From positions 19,264 to 83,263 of the forward strand of contig NZ_JAPJZH010000021.1 in the NCBI RefSeq assembly GCF_027889715.1: DNA of 64,000 bases, written 5' to 3'. The stretch comes from Allohoeflea poritis (lineage in GTDB: Bacteria > Pseudomonadota > Alphaproteobacteria > Rhizobiales > Rhizobiaceae). The notes under the pieces are model-generated. The model saw nothing but the letters and a program-made list of their open reading frames with translations, had not been told where the DNA came from and ran no database searches. Positions 1 to 9,124 of this stretch are shown piece by piece (position 1 is the first letter of the stretch; every line of letters begins with the position of its first letter). Both the position numbers and the translations under genes were made by a program.

Positions 1-2
1 CC

Positions 3-206
3 TGCGGCAATTCCGCCGATCCGTCGCTGGCCGGCCATTGCCGCGAGCGCCTGAACGATGCCAGCCCGCAAGTGCGCGGCGCTGCGGTCTGGGCCTTGTC
101 GCGCTTGCTGGAGCGCGAGGAACTCCTTTCACTGGCAGGTCAGGCGAAGCAGGAACCGGATGACACGGTGCGCCACGAGTGGCATAGAGCCCTGGAAACG
201 ACATAG
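3..206 (+). CDS. queG: Epoxyqueuosine reductase QueG, C-terminal fragment
   Basis: This is the last 67 codons of a gene that begins before the window. The readable frame starts with CGNSADPSLAGHC and continues with a HEAT-like segment in which SPQVRGAAVWALSRL is recognisable, then stops at TAG. QueG is a cobalamin and Fe-S enzyme that reduces epoxyqueuosine to queuosine in tRNA. The family carries a C-terminal HEAT-like repeat that contacts tRNA, and this tail fits that part. The Fe-S and cobalamin domains lie outside the window. It ends 12 bases before the next gene, which may be cotranscribed. The assignment rests on the short tail only. Confidence 0.7.
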   Translation, partial: CGNSADPSLAGHCRERLNDASPQVRGAAVWALSRLLEREELLSLAGQAKQEPDDTVRHEWHRALETT

Positions 207-218
207 GAAATCGAGCGT

Positions 219-1091
219 ATGCGTCTCTTTGTTTTCGGTGCCGGCTATTCCGGCCGGGCGATCGCCGGGGAACTTGCCGGCCGGGCCGAATGGGCAGGCG
301 GCACCAGCCGCAGCGCGGACAAATTTGCCGCGCTGGAACGGAACGGTCTCGATCCATTCCTTTTCGACGGCGACAGGATTTCCCCCGAGCTCGCAGCAGC
401 GCTCGCCCGTGTCACGCATCTGGTCCAGTCCATCGCGCCGGACGAGGAGGGCGATCCACTGTTGCGGATTTCCGGTTCCGGCCTGAAGGGCCTGATGCCG
501 AACTTGCAATGGGTGGGCTATCTTTCGACCGTCGGCGTCTACGGCGATCACGATGGCGCCTGGGTCGACGAGGAAACGGCATGCAAGCCGGTTTCGCGGC
601 GCTCGGTCGATCGGCTGCAGGCCGAAACCGCATGGCTCGAAGCGTCAGAAAAGAGCGCGGTTCCGGTCGCCATATTGCGGCTGTCCGGAATTTACGGCCC
701 GGGCCGCAACGCCTTCGTCAATATCGGCCGTGGACGGGCGCGGCGTCTGGTCAAGCCCGGTCAGGTCTTCAACCGCATCCATGTTTCAGACATCGCCGGC
801 GCGAGTGCGCATCTGATCGCAGAGCAAACCGGCGGAATCTGGAACGTGACCGACGATCTGCCGGCCCCGCCGCAGGATGTGGTTCTTTATGCCTGCGAGC
901 TGATGGGCGTCGAGCCGCCGCCGGAGATCGATTTCGATACCGCCGACCTTTCGCCGATGGCGCGGTCCTTTTACGGCGAATGCAAGCGCGTCTCCAACCG
1001 CAAGCTGAAGGAAAGCGGCTATCAATTCCGATATCGCGACTACAGAAGCGCGCTTGAAGCCCTCTGGCGCGATGGCAATTGGGCCGCTTAA
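219..1091 (+). CDS. NAD-dependent epimerase/SDR-like protein
   Basis: The 290-residue protein begins MRLFVFGAGYSGRAIA, a Rossmann fold GxGxxG nucleotide-binding motif, and has the atypical SDR layout with LSGIYGPGRNAF near residue 150 and VSDIAGASAHLI near residue 190. The segment YLSTVGVYGDHDGAWVDE is typical of the family related to NDUFA9 and YeeZ, but the YxxxK catalytic pair of classical SDRs is not evident. The ATG follows the queG stop by 12 bases, so the two are probably one transcript. The substrate cannot be predicted; an NAD(P)-binding role is the safe call. Confidence 0.75.
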   Translation: MRLFVFGAGYSGRAIAGELAGRAEWAGGTSRSADKFAALERNGLDPFLFDGDRISPELAAALARVTHLVQSIAPDEEGDPLLRISGSGLKGLMPNLQWVGYLSTVGVYGDHDGAWVDEETACKPVSRRSVDRLQAETAWLEASEKSAVPVAILRLSGIYGPGRNAFVNIGRGRARRLVKPGQVFNRIHVSDIAGASAHLIAEQTGGIWNVTDDLPAPPQDVVLYACELMGVEPPPEIDFDTADLSPMARSFYGECKRVSNRKLKESGYQFRYRDYRSALEALWRDGNWAA

Positions 1092-1173
1092 GCGCCCCTT
1101 GGCCCGGCGGTGGGATTGTGCCACCATCGCCGCAAAGCCGACGAAAAAGATGATCGATTTGGGAGGATCCGCG

Positions 1174-2076
1174 ATGAAGGGCAGGCTCACATATCTGGCA
1201 ATCGTTTTTTGTGCTGCGCTCCTGCTGGCCGTCCCCGATGGCAGCGTCAACGCCGCCGAGAAGAACGTTCAGTTCCGGGTCGATGGAAAGTCGGTCGTCG
1301 GAACGCTGGAAACGCCGGACAACGCGGCGGAACCGGCACCGGTCGTGCTCATGCTTCACGGTTTCACCGGCTCGCGCGACGAACTGCCCGTCAAGGACAC
1401 CGATGAGGGCGTCTTTGCCCGCACGGCCCGGCAGCTGGCGGAAAATGGCTATGCCAGCCTGCGCATCGATTTTCGCGGGTCTGGCGAAAGCCAGGGCGCC
1501 TGGGAGGACACCACCTTCTCCGGCCAGATCGCCGATGCCGTGGCGGCAATCGACTGGCTGAAAAGCAGCCAGGAGATCGACAACGACAACATCTCAATCC
1601 TCGGCTGGAGCCAGGGCGGCCTTGTCGCCGCGCACGCCGCGGCCGAGCGGCCGGATGTCAAATCGGTGATCCTGTGGGCCCCGGTGACCAATCCGATGGC
1701 CACCTATTCGGGTCTGCTCGGCAGCGAGACGGTGATGAAGGCCATCGCCGGCGCGCCGGAAACGCCGCATACGGTCAAGCTGCCCTGGGGTGTCGACACG
1801 ACGCTCAAGGGCGCCTTCTACCAGGAGATGCCCGTCACCAGCCCGGCGGCGGCCATCGCCGGCTATGAAGGCCCGCTGATGGTCATTGTCGGCACCAGGG
1901 ATACGCTGGTGGTGCCGCAGCCGGCGGCCGGGCAGATCCTGCTGAACTATCATCCCGGCAAACAGCAGCTTGTGGTCTTCGACACCGATCATGTCTGGGA
2001 CGCGTTTTCAGGTCCTGGAACGCTCGACGGGCAGATGATCCCGACCACCCTTAAATGGCTCGAGGAAAATCGCTAG
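1174..2076 (+). CDS. Exported alpha/beta hydrolase
   Basis: The start is the ATG at 1174, with a GGAGG seven bases upstream. The reading frame is open further upstream but has no better start. The 300-residue product opens with a signal peptide (about residues 1-23, ending VNAAE), so it should be periplasmic. The alpha/beta hydrolase fold is shown by LMLHGFTGSRDE (oxyanion region), LRIDFRGSGES, the nucleophile elbow GWSQGG with its serine, GTRDTLV near the acid residue and a late DHVWD histidine. Esterase or dipeptidyl-type activity on small esters or amides is likely, but the substrate is unknown. It runs convergent with the next gene, with six bases between the stops. Confidence 0.8.
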   Translation: MKGRLTYLAIVFCAALLLAVPDGSVNAAEKNVQFRVDGKSVVGTLETPDNAAEPAPVVLMLHGFTGSRDELPVKDTDEGVFARTARQLAENGYASLRIDFRGSGESQGAWEDTTFSGQIADAVAAIDWLKSSQEIDNDNISILGWSQGGLVAAHAAAERPDVKSVILWAPVTNPMATYSGLLGSETVMKAIAGAPETPHTVKLPWGVDTTLKGAFYQEMPVTSPAAAIAGYEGPLMVIVGTRDTLVVPQPAAGQILLNYHPGKQQLVVFDTDHVWDAFSGPGTLDGQMIPTTLKWLEENR

Positions 2077-2082
2077 CCCGGG

Positions 2083-2661
2083 CTAAACCGGCGCACTGCC
2101 CAGATGCGCCAGCAGCTCGGTCACGTTGCTGGCGTTGAATTTCTTCAACAGCCGTGAGCGGTAATATTCCACCGTACGCGGCGAAATGCCGATGAGGCGC
2201 GCGATCTCCTTGCTGGTCTTGCCGCCCAAAAGGTGCGTGACGATCTGCCGTTCGCGCGCCGAAAGCTCCAGATAGGGCCTGTGGTCCGAGATATCGGCGT
2301 AACTCAGGATCGCCCGCTGCAGCGGTTCGTCCGGCGTCAGGCTGTGCGCCCGGAAACGGCACCAGAAAAGGCTGCCGTCCTTGCGCGGCATGATGCGCTC
2401 GTCGGTATACTGGCCGCCGATCTTCAGCGCCTGCAGGCCGATATCCCGGATCTGCTCGAAATCCTCGTTGGAGGCATAGAGCACGCGGAAGGACTGGCCG
2501 ATGAGCTCGTCTTTTTCATATCCGAAAATATCGGCGAATGTCCGGTTGCAGGCACGAATGATGCGGTTTTCCGTCAACACGAGACCGATCGGCGCGTTAT
2601 CGAACGCAAGATCGCACAGGGTGCGGTAATCGGGTTCATCGCGTTTCGATCCTGAAGACAC
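2083..2661 (-). CDS. PAS-domain LuxR-family transcriptional regulator
   Basis: The 192-residue protein has an N-terminal PAS domain (about residues 15-125, with FDNAPIGLVLTENRII and RNCRTF-type features around FADIFGYEKDELIG) and a C-terminal LuxR/FixJ helix-turn-helix (LSARERQIVTHLLGGKTSKE onwards, residues 133-190). No ATG lies near the N-terminus. A GTG at 2661 preceded by AGGA at seven bases is the best start. It is transcribed away from the M20 peptidase and ABC transporter operon, with 94 bases between the start codons, so it is the probable local regulator. The PAS ligand is not evident, and there is no receiver domain. Confidence 0.8.
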   Translation of the reverse strand: MSSGSKRDEPDYRTLCDLAFDNAPIGLVLTENRIIRACNRTFADIFGYEKDELIGQSFRVLYASNEDFEQIRDIGLQALKIGGQYTDERIMPRKDGSLFWCRFRAHSLTPDEPLQRAILSYADISDHRPYLELSARERQIVTHLLGGKTSKEIARLIGISPRTVEYYRSRLLKKFNASNVTELLAHLGSAPV

Positions 2662-2755
2662 TTCGTAGTCCTACGGTATTGCGGCAACCGGCCCATGCCG
2701 GAAATATCTGTTTCTTGTAATGAAATTCAACGGGTTTGCGTAGGGGTACCGTACC

Positions 2756-4045
2756 ATGAGCGAGACGGGCACTGCGGTGGCATTTACGGATGAAATCGCG
2801 GCGCGTCGCGATGAACTGATCGCGCTGACGCAGGACCTTATCCGCATTCCGACGCTCAATCCGCCCGGCGAGGCCTATCTGGAGATTTGCGAATATCTCG
2901 CCGCCAGGCTGCGCGCCCGCCGTTTCGACATCGAGATGGTCCGTGCCTTCGGAACCCCGGGGGACAGCGACAAATATCCGCGCTGGAATGTGGTTGCCCG
3001 CCGCGAAGGCCGGATGACGGGCGCCTGTGTGCATTTCAACTCCCATATCGATGTGGTCGAGGTCGGGCACGGCTGGACCACGGACCCTTTCGGCGGTGAA
3101 CTGATCGACGGCAAGATCTACGGGCGCGGCTCCTGTGACATGAAAGGCGGTCTGGCGGCCTCCATCATCGCCGCCGAGGTCTTCATCGATACCCATCCGG
3201 ATTTCGCCGGCGCCATCGAGATTTCCGGCACGGCCGATGAGGAGACCGGCGGCTATGGCGGCGTGGCCTATCTGGCGGAGAAAGGCTTCTTCGACCCGCA
3301 GCGCGTCCAGCATGTCATCATCCCCGAGCCGCTGAACAAGGACCGGGTCTGCCTCGGTCACCGCGGCGTCTGGTGGGCGGAGATCGAGACCAGAGGCCAC
3401 ATCGCCCACGGTTCCATGCCGTTCCTGGGTGATTGCGCGGTGCGTCACATGGGCGCGGTGCTGCGGGAATTCGAAACCAGCCTGTATCCGGCGCTGGCCG
3501 AGAAACGCACCGCGATGCCGGTCGTTCCCGAGGGCGCGCGCCAATCGACGATGAATATCAATTCGATGCATGGCGGGCAGGCAGAGCCAGAGCCGGATTT
3601 TACCGGCTTTCCCTCCGCCTGCGTTCCCGATTCCTGCCGCATGGTCGTCGACCGGCGCTACATCATCGAGGAAGATCCCGAGGACGTGCGTCGGGAAGTC
3701 GTCGACCTTCTTGAAAAGGTCAGCGCCGAGCGCGAGGGGTTTTCCTATGACCTCAAGGAGCTGTGGCATGTCAGCCCGACCATGACCGACGAGAACGCGC
3801 CGGTCGTGCGCTCGGTATCGAAATCAATCGAGAAGGTGCTCGACAAGAGCCCCGAATATGTCGTTTCACCGGGAACCTACGATCAGAAGCATATCGATCG
3901 CATCGGCCGGCTGAAGGATTGCATCGCCTACGGGCCCGGCATATTGGATCTGGCGCACCAGCCCGATGAATATGTCGGCGTCGACGATATGATCGATTCG
4001 GCCAAGGTCATGGCACTGTCGCTGAAGGACTTGCTCGGCGCTTGA
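2756..4045 (+). CDS. M20 family metallopeptidase (ArgE/DapE-like)
   Basis: The 429-residue protein is a zinc-dependent M20 deacylase or dipeptidase. Metal and catalytic residues are in NSHIDVV (His about 97, Asp about 99), GRGSCDMKGG (bridging Asp), ADEETGG (catalytic and metal-binding Glu pair) and a C-terminal LAHQPDEY (metal His). The lid dimerisation domain lies between about residues 205 and 325. The family removes acyl groups from amino acids or cleaves short peptides. It is the first gene of an operon encoding a peptide-type ABC importer, so it probably acts in the cytoplasm on the imported substrate. The exact substrate (N-acyl amino acid, opine or dipeptide) is open. Confidence 0.85.
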   Translation: MSETGTAVAFTDEIAARRDELIALTQDLIRIPTLNPPGEAYLEICEYLAARLRARRFDIEMVRAFGTPGDSDKYPRWNVVARREGRMTGACVHFNSHIDVVEVGHGWTTDPFGGELIDGKIYGRGSCDMKGGLAASIIAAEVFIDTHPDFAGAIEISGTADEETGGYGGVAYLAEKGFFDPQRVQHVIIPEPLNKDRVCLGHRGVWWAEIETRGHIAHGSMPFLGDCAVRHMGAVLREFETSLYPALAEKRTAMPVVPEGARQSTMNINSMHGGQAEPEPDFTGFPSACVPDSCRMVVDRRYIIEEDPEDVRREVVDLLEKVSAEREGFSYDLKELWHVSPTMTDENAPVVRSVSKSIEKVLDKSPEYVVSPGTYDQKHIDRIGRLKDCIAYGPGILDLAHQPDEYVGVDDMIDSAKVMALSLKDLLGA

Positions 4046-4110
4046 TATGCCGCAGCGCGAAAAGCTATGGTCTCGGAGAATAACAGGGAACCGTAACTGG
4101 AGGAAAAAAG

Positions 4111-5601
4111 ATGACATCAGCTTTCAAGGCGCTGGCTTTCGCGGGGGCCCTCGCGGTTTCGACCGCGCTTTCGCCGGCCGCGTTTGCGGCGAAAACCGAC
4201 ATAACGGTCGGCGCGCAGCTCGAGCCGCCGAACCTCGACCCGACATCCGGCGCCGCCGGTGCCATCGACACGGTCACATATTCGAACATTTTCGAGGGCC
4301 TGACCCGCTTCGGCCCGGACGGCAGCATCAATCCCGGACTTGCCGAATCCTGGTCGATTTCCGACGATGGCAAGGTCTATACCTTCAACCTGCGCAAGGG
4401 CGTGAAGTTCCATGACGGAACGGACATGACCGCAGATGACGTGAAGTTCTCGCTGGAGCGTATCGGCGCGGAAGAATCGACCAACGCCCAGAAGGCGCTT
4501 TACGCGGACATCGAATCGGTCGAGGTGGTCGATCCGCACACCGTCAAGGTGATGCTGTCCAAGCCGAACGGCAGCATGCTGTTCAACCTGGCCTGGGGCG
4601 ATGCCGTGATCGTCGCGCCCGAAACCATCGCCAACAATGCGACCAATCCGGTCGGAACCGGCGCCTTCGTCTTCAAGGACTGGGTCCAGGGCGACCGGGT
4701 CGAGCTTGAGCGCAATGCGGACTACTGGGGCGAGCCGGCGAAACTCGAAAAGGTGACATTCAAGTTCATCTCCGACCCGAACGCGGCCTTTGCCGCCGTC
4801 ATGGCCGGCGATGTCGATGCCTTCATGCCGTTCCCGGCGCCGGAGAACCTGCCGCAATTTGCTGCCGACCCGCGCTTCCGGGTGATTGCCGGTTCCACGG
4901 AAGGCGAAACCATCCTGTCGACCAACAACAAGATGCCGCCGCTGGACAATCCCAAGGTGCGTGAGGCGATCGCCCATGCCATCGACCGGCAGGCGATCAT
5001 CGACGGTGCCATGTTCGGCTACGGAACGCCCATCGGCACGCATTTCGCGCCGCACCACCCGTCCTATCTCGACCTGACGGCACAGTCGAACTACGACCCG
5101 GAAAAAGCCAAGGCGCTGCTTGCCGAGGCCGGCCATCCGGACGGTTTCAAGACAACGCTGAAGCTGCCGCCGCCATCCTATGCGCGCCGTGGCGGCGAGA
5201 TCATCGCCTCGCAACTGCGCGATATCGGCATCGAGACCGAGATCAGCAACCTGGAATGGGCGCAGTGGCTGGAGCAGGTCTTCAAGGGCAAGGACTACGG
5301 CCTGACCATCGTCTCCCACACCGAGCCGTTCGATATCGGCATCTATGCCCGTCCGGACTATTACTTCCAGTATGACAATCCGGAATTCCAGAAGATCATC
5401 GAGGATCTCAACAACACGGCCGACCCGGAAGAGCGTGACCGGCTGGTCAAGCAGGCCCAGAAGAAGATCGCCGACGACTATGTCAACGGCTATCTCTTCC
5501 AGCTTGCCAACACCGGCGTCGTCAACGCCAAGCTGCAGGGAGTCTGGGAAAATGCTCCGACCCAGGCAGCCGACATGACCGCAGTCTACTGGGAAGACTG
5601 A
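4111..5601 (+). CDS. ABC transporter substrate-binding protein, family 5 (peptide/opine type)
   Basis: The 496-residue periplasmic protein has a signal peptide of about 26 residues (ending SPAAFA) and the SBP_bac_5 core: SNIFEGLTRFGPDGSINPGLAESW, YTFNLRKGVKFHDG, and a late region that reads PFDIGIYARPDYYF. It should capture a peptide, opine or similar compound and deliver it to the permeases encoded next. A TGGAGG lies eight bases before the ATG. A stem-loop directly after its stop could set the higher expression usually needed for binding proteins. Ligand identity cannot be read from the sequence. Confidence 0.9.
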   Translation: MTSAFKALAFAGALAVSTALSPAAFAAKTDITVGAQLEPPNLDPTSGAAGAIDTVTYSNIFEGLTRFGPDGSINPGLAESWSISDDGKVYTFNLRKGVKFHDGTDMTADDVKFSLERIGAEESTNAQKALYADIESVEVVDPHTVKVMLSKPNGSMLFNLAWGDAVIVAPETIANNATNPVGTGAFVFKDWVQGDRVELERNADYWGEPAKLEKVTFKFISDPNAAFAAVMAGDVDAFMPFPAPENLPQFAADPRFRVIAGSTEGETILSTNNKMPPLDNPKVREAIAHAIDRQAIIDGAMFGYGTPIGTHFAPHHPSYLDLTAQSNYDPEKAKALLAEAGHPDGFKTTLKLPPPSYARRGGEIIASQLRDIGIETEISNLEWAQWLEQVFKGKDYGLTIVSHTEPFDIGIYARPDYYFQYDNPEFQKIIEDLNNTADPEERDRLVKQAQKKIADDYVNGYLFQLANTGVVNAKLQGVWENAPTQAADMTAVYWED

Positions 5602-5610
5602 TAAAGCTGA

Positions 5611-5631
5611 GGGAGCCGCAAAGCGGCTCCC
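5611..5631 (+). terminator. Stem-loop between binding-protein and permease genes
   Basis: A 9-bp perfect stem (GGGAGCCGC paired with GCGGCTCCC) closes an AAA loop ten bases after the binding-protein stop and is followed by only TTTCC. The T-run is too short for a strong terminator. Attenuation or 3'-end protection of the upstream message is more likely, which would keep the binding protein more abundant than the permeases. This is inference from structure and position. Confidence 0.5.
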
Positions 5632-5661
5632 TTTCCGCGGCAACGATTTCGAACCGGTTCC

Positions 5662-6612
5662 ATGCTCCCCTATATGATCAAAAGGCTGGTCTCGCTGACC
5701 ATCAGTCTCATGGCTGCGAGCCTGGTCATCTTTTTCGTAATCGAGGTGGTTCCGGGCGATCCGGCCTCCTTCATGCTGGGGCTGAACGCATCTCCTGAAA
5801 CCGTCGCGGCGCTTCGCGACAGCCTTGGGCTGAACGCGCCCGCGCCGATGCGTTACTGGCAGTGGATCACCGGCCTCGTACAGGGCGAGTTCGGCATCAG
5901 CTACACCTACAAGGTCCCTGTCAGCGAGCTCATAGCCGACCGTTTCTGGGTGTCGATGCCGCTGTCTGTCTACGCCCTGATGCTTTCGACCGCGATCGCG
6001 TTTCCGGTCGGCGTGATTGCGGCCGCGAGGCGCAATTCACCGACGGACGTCTCGATCATGGGTGTCACCCAGCTTGGCGTCGCGGTTCCGAATTTCTGGT
6101 TCGCCATGCTGCTGGTGCTGCTGTTCTCGATCACGCTGCGCTGGTTCTCCGCCGGCGGCTTCCCCGGCTGGGAGGCCGGGTTCTTCGCCTGCATGAAGGC
6201 GCTGACTCTGCCGGCCATCGCGCTTGCCCTGCCACAGGCCTCCATCCTGGCGCGGGTCATGCGCTCCTCGCTGCTCGACACGCTGGGCGAGGATTTTGTT
6301 CGCACCGCGAGGGCCAAGGGGCTGACCCGGCGTCAGGCGCTCTGGCGCCATGCGCTGCGCAACGCGCTCATTCCGGTCCTGACCATCATCGGCCTGCAGT
6401 TTTCCTTCCTGCTGGCCGGCGCCATTATCATCGAAAACGTGTTCTTCCTGCCCGGCCTCGGCCGGCTGGTTTTCCAGAGCATCACCCAGCGCGACCTCAT
6501 CGTCGTCAAGAGCGTCATCTTCCTTCTCGTCTTCGCGGTCATCCTCGTCACCTTCATCGTCGACGTGACCTACGCGATCGTCGATCCGAGATTGCGGAGG
6601 GCGCGGGCATGA
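5662..6612 (+). CDS. ABC transporter permease, DppB type
   Basis: The 316-residue inner-membrane protein has six predicted membrane segments, the first at about residues 10-30. The BPD_transp_1 fold is shown by FVRTARAKGLTRRQALWRHALRN, the cytoplasmic EAA-type loop that docks on the ATPase, and FFLPGLGRLVFQSITQRD near the C-terminus. It forms the channel with the next permease. The ATG lacks a clear ribosome-binding site, and the gene follows the binding protein by 60 bases. Its stop overlaps the start of the second permease (ATGA). Confidence 0.9.
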   Translation: MLPYMIKRLVSLTISLMAASLVIFFVIEVVPGDPASFMLGLNASPETVAALRDSLGLNAPAPMRYWQWITGLVQGEFGISYTYKVPVSELIADRFWVSMPLSVYALMLSTAIAFPVGVIAAARRNSPTDVSIMGVTQLGVAVPNFWFAMLLVLLFSITLRWFSAGGFPGWEAGFFACMKALTLPAIALALPQASILARVMRSSLLDTLGEDFVRTARAKGLTRRQALWRHALRNALIPVLTIIGLQFSFLLAGAIIIENVFFLPGLGRLVFQSITQRDLIVVKSVIFLLVFAVILVTFIVDVTYAIVDPRLRRARA

Positions 6613-7478
6613 CCGATATGAATGTCGAGCCGTCCCTGCGCATGGGCGTGGTGCTTGCGGCCCTGCGCACGCCGAGCTTCATGATCGGCCTGGTTCTGAC
6701 GCTTGTCTTCCTGTTCGCCGCGCTGCTCTCCTTTGTCTGGACGCCCTATGACGTGACCCAGCTTGAGATTGCCAACAAGCTGAAGACACCGTCCGCCACA
6801 CACTGGTTCGGGACCGACGCTTTCGGCCGCGACATCTTTTCCATGGTCATGATCGGCGCGCGGGTCTCCATCGCCGTCGCCCTCATCGCCGTCGGCATCG
6901 GCATCGTGATTGGTGTGCCGCTGGGCCTGCTCGCGGCGGCCAGGCACGGCACGCTGCTCGACGAGATCGTCATGCGCGCCAACGATCTTGTCTTCGCCTT
7001 CCCGGCGCTCCTGATGGCGATCATGATCACCGCCGTTTTCGGGCCGAGCGCGGTCAATGCGATCATCGCCATCGGCATTTTCAACATCCCGGTGTTCGCG
7101 CGGCTGTCGCGCGGCGCGGCTCTGTCGCTCTGGCAGCGCGACTATGTGCTTGCCGCAAGGGTTGCCGGAAAGGGCCGCACGCTTATTTCCGCCGAGCACA
7201 TCCTGCCGAACATCACCAATCTCCTGATCGTCCAGGGTACGATCCAGTTCTCCCTTGGCATCCTCGCCGAGGCGGGCCTTGCCTATGTGGGTCTCGGCAC
7301 GCAGCCGCCGCTGCCGAGCTGGGGGCGCATGCTGTCCGAGGCCCAGACGATGATCTATATCGCACCGCATCTGGCGATCTTTCCGGGCCTTGCCATCGTT
7401 TTCACCGTTCTCGGGCTCAACCTGATGGGCGACGGGCTGCGCGACATTTTCGATCCGAAGCTCAGGCGGGCGCGCTGA
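6609..7478 (+). CDS. ABC transporter permease, DppC type
   Basis: The start is the ATG at 6609, which overlaps the stop of the previous permease by four bases. The open frame extends much further upstream only as a shadow. The 289-residue product shows the N-terminal DppC pattern (one membrane segment, then THWFGTDAFGRDIFSMVM), five further membrane segments and the ATPase-docking loop around DYVLAARVAGKGRTLI. It completes the heterodimeric pore of the importer. It ends in TGATG shared with the ATPase gene. Confidence 0.9.
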   Translation: MTDMNVEPSLRMGVVLAALRTPSFMIGLVLTLVFLFAALLSFVWTPYDVTQLEIANKLKTPSATHWFGTDAFGRDIFSMVMIGARVSIAVALIAVGIGIVIGVPLGLLAAARHGTLLDEIVMRANDLVFAFPALLMAIMITAVFGPSAVNAIIAIGIFNIPVFARLSRGAALSLWQRDYVLAARVAGKGRTLISAEHILPNITNLLIVQGTIQFSLGILAEAGLAYVGLGTQPPLPSWGRMLSEAQTMIYIAPHLAIFPGLAIVFTVLGLNLMGDGLRDIFDPKLRRAR

Positions 7479-9124
7479 TGGCCTTGCTGGAGATTGAAAA
7501 GCTGAACGTGTCGATCAAGGGAACGCCGATCCTACGCGACGTCGGCCTCGGCGTCGATGCGGGCGAGGTCCTGGGCGTCGTCGGCGAATCGGGATCGGGA
7601 AAATCCATGACCGCCATGGCGATCATGCAGTTGCTTCCGGTCGGCACCGAATGGAACGGCGCGGTTCGCCTCGGCGGAAAGGCGCTCGAGACCTTCAGCG
7701 AGAAAGACATGTGCGCCCTGCGCGGCAACGAGATCGGCATGGTTTTCCAGGAGCCGATGACGGCGCTAAACCCGGTGCAGACGATCGGTGACCAGGTGGC
7801 CGAGACGATCCTCGTGCATTCGGGCAAGTCGCGGCGCGAGGCGCGACGCATTGCCCGCGAGGCGCTGAACCGCGTCGGCCTGCCGGAGGACCGTTTTCCG
7901 CTCGACCGCTATCCGCACGACCTGTCCGGCGGCCAGCGCCAGCGCGTGGTCATTGCCATGGCCATCGCGTTGCGGCCCAAACTGCTGATCGCCGACGAGC
8001 CGACGACCGCGCTGGACGTGACCACGCAGGCGCAGATCCTCAAGCTTCTGAAAAAGCTCGTCGACGAGGATGGGATGGGGATGATCCTGATCACCCATGA
8101 TCTCGCGGTCGTTGCCGACATGGCCGATCACATCGCCATCATGAAGGACGGTGAGGTCGTCGAAGCCGGCGATACGGTGACATTGTTCCGCGAAATGAAG
8201 CACCCCTATACGCGATCGCTGTTCGAGGCGTCGAACCATGTGCCCTCGCGCAACCCGGTCAATGTGCCGGGCCGCGGCAAGCCGGTGATCGAGGTCTCCG
8301 GTGTCGTGCGCGACTACCCGTTGCCGCGCCGCTCGCTCTTTTCCGCGCCGGGTCATTTCCGTGCCGTCGACCACGTATCGCTGGCCATAGGGCGGGGCGA
8401 GAATGTCGGGCTGGTCGGCGAAAGCGGCTGTGGAAAATCGACACTGACCCGCGCCATCCTGGCCCTGGACCCGGTTCAGTCCGGGGAAATCAAACTGGAT
8501 GGCGGCGTTTTCTCGACCCATGGCCACGGCCCGGACCGTGACATGCGCCGCCGCGTGCAGGTTGTTTTCCAGGATCCCTACAGCTCGTTCAACCCGCGTC
8601 ATCGCGTCGACCGGCTGATCGCCGAACCGTTCTTCCTGCTCGACGAACAGCCCGATCGCGAAGAGCGGCACAGGCGCATCAACGAGGCGCTGGTCAATGT
8701 CGGCCTGCAGCCGTCCGATGCGCACAAATATATCCACGAATTTTCCGGCGGGCAGCGCCAGCGCATCGCCATCGCCCGGGCGCTGATCATCGAACCGTCG
8801 CTGATCGTGCTTGACGAGGCGGTTTCTGCGCTGGATGTCTCGATACGGGCGCAGATTCTCGATCTCCTCGCCGATCTTTCGGACCGGCTGGCCATTTCGT
8901 ATCTGTTCATATCGCACGATCTTTCGGTGGTGCGCGCCATCACCGACCGGGTTCTGGTCATGAAATCCGGCAAGGTGGTCGAAGAAGGCCTCACTGAGGA
9001 CGTTTTCCGCAATCCGCGGCATCCCTACACGAAGGAACTGCTGGCGGCGACACCGGTTCTCGACGAGGCGCTGAAGGCCCGCGAGGCGCGCGCGGCGGCA
9101 AGCGGTTTGGGAGCTTCATCATGA
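7478..9124 (+). CDS. Fused ABC transporter ATP-binding protein (DppD-DppF type)
   Basis: The 548-residue protein carries two complete ABC cassettes. The first has Walker A GESGSGKS near residue 38, signature LSGGQRQR and Walker [13 protein letters not shown]. The second has GESGCGKS near residue 312, signature FSGGQRQR and Walker [13 protein letters not shown]. Oligopeptide-type C-terminal segments ([15 protein letters not shown]) follow each cassette. This is the YejF or GsiA-like fused form, so one gene supplies both motor domains of the importer. Start and stop overlap the neighbouring genes by one and four bases, so translational coupling is likely. Confidence 0.92.
   Translation: MALLEIEKLNVSIKGTPILRDVGLGVDAGEVLGVVGESGSGKSMTAMAIMQLLPVGTEWNGAVRLGGKALETFSEKDMCALRGNEIGMVFQEPMTALNPVQTIGDQVAETILVHSGKSRREARRIAREALNRVGLPEDRFPLDRYPHDLSGGQRQRVVIAMAIALRPKLLIADEPTTALDVTTQAQILKLLKKLVDEDGMGMILITHDLAVVADMADHIAIMKDGEVVEAGDTVTLFREMKHPYTRSLFEASNHVPSRNPVNVPGRGKPVIEVSGVVRDYPLPRRSLFSAPGHFRAVDHVSLAIGRGENVGLVGESGCGKSTLTRAILALDPVQSGEIKLDGGVFSTHGHGPDRDMRRRVQVVFQDPYSSFNPRHRVDRLIAEPFFLLDEQPDREERHRRINEALVNVGLQPSDAHKYIHEFSGGQRQRIAIARALIIEPSLIVLDEAVSALDVSIRAQILDLLADLSDRLAISYLFISHDLSVVRAITDRVLVMKSGKVVEEGLTEDVFRNPRHPYTKELLAATPVLDEALKAREARAAASGLGASS

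Noticed and set aside
1109..1125. Terminator between the epimerase-like and hydrolase genes
   Set aside because: Only a five-base stem (GGTGG/CCACC) with no T-run.
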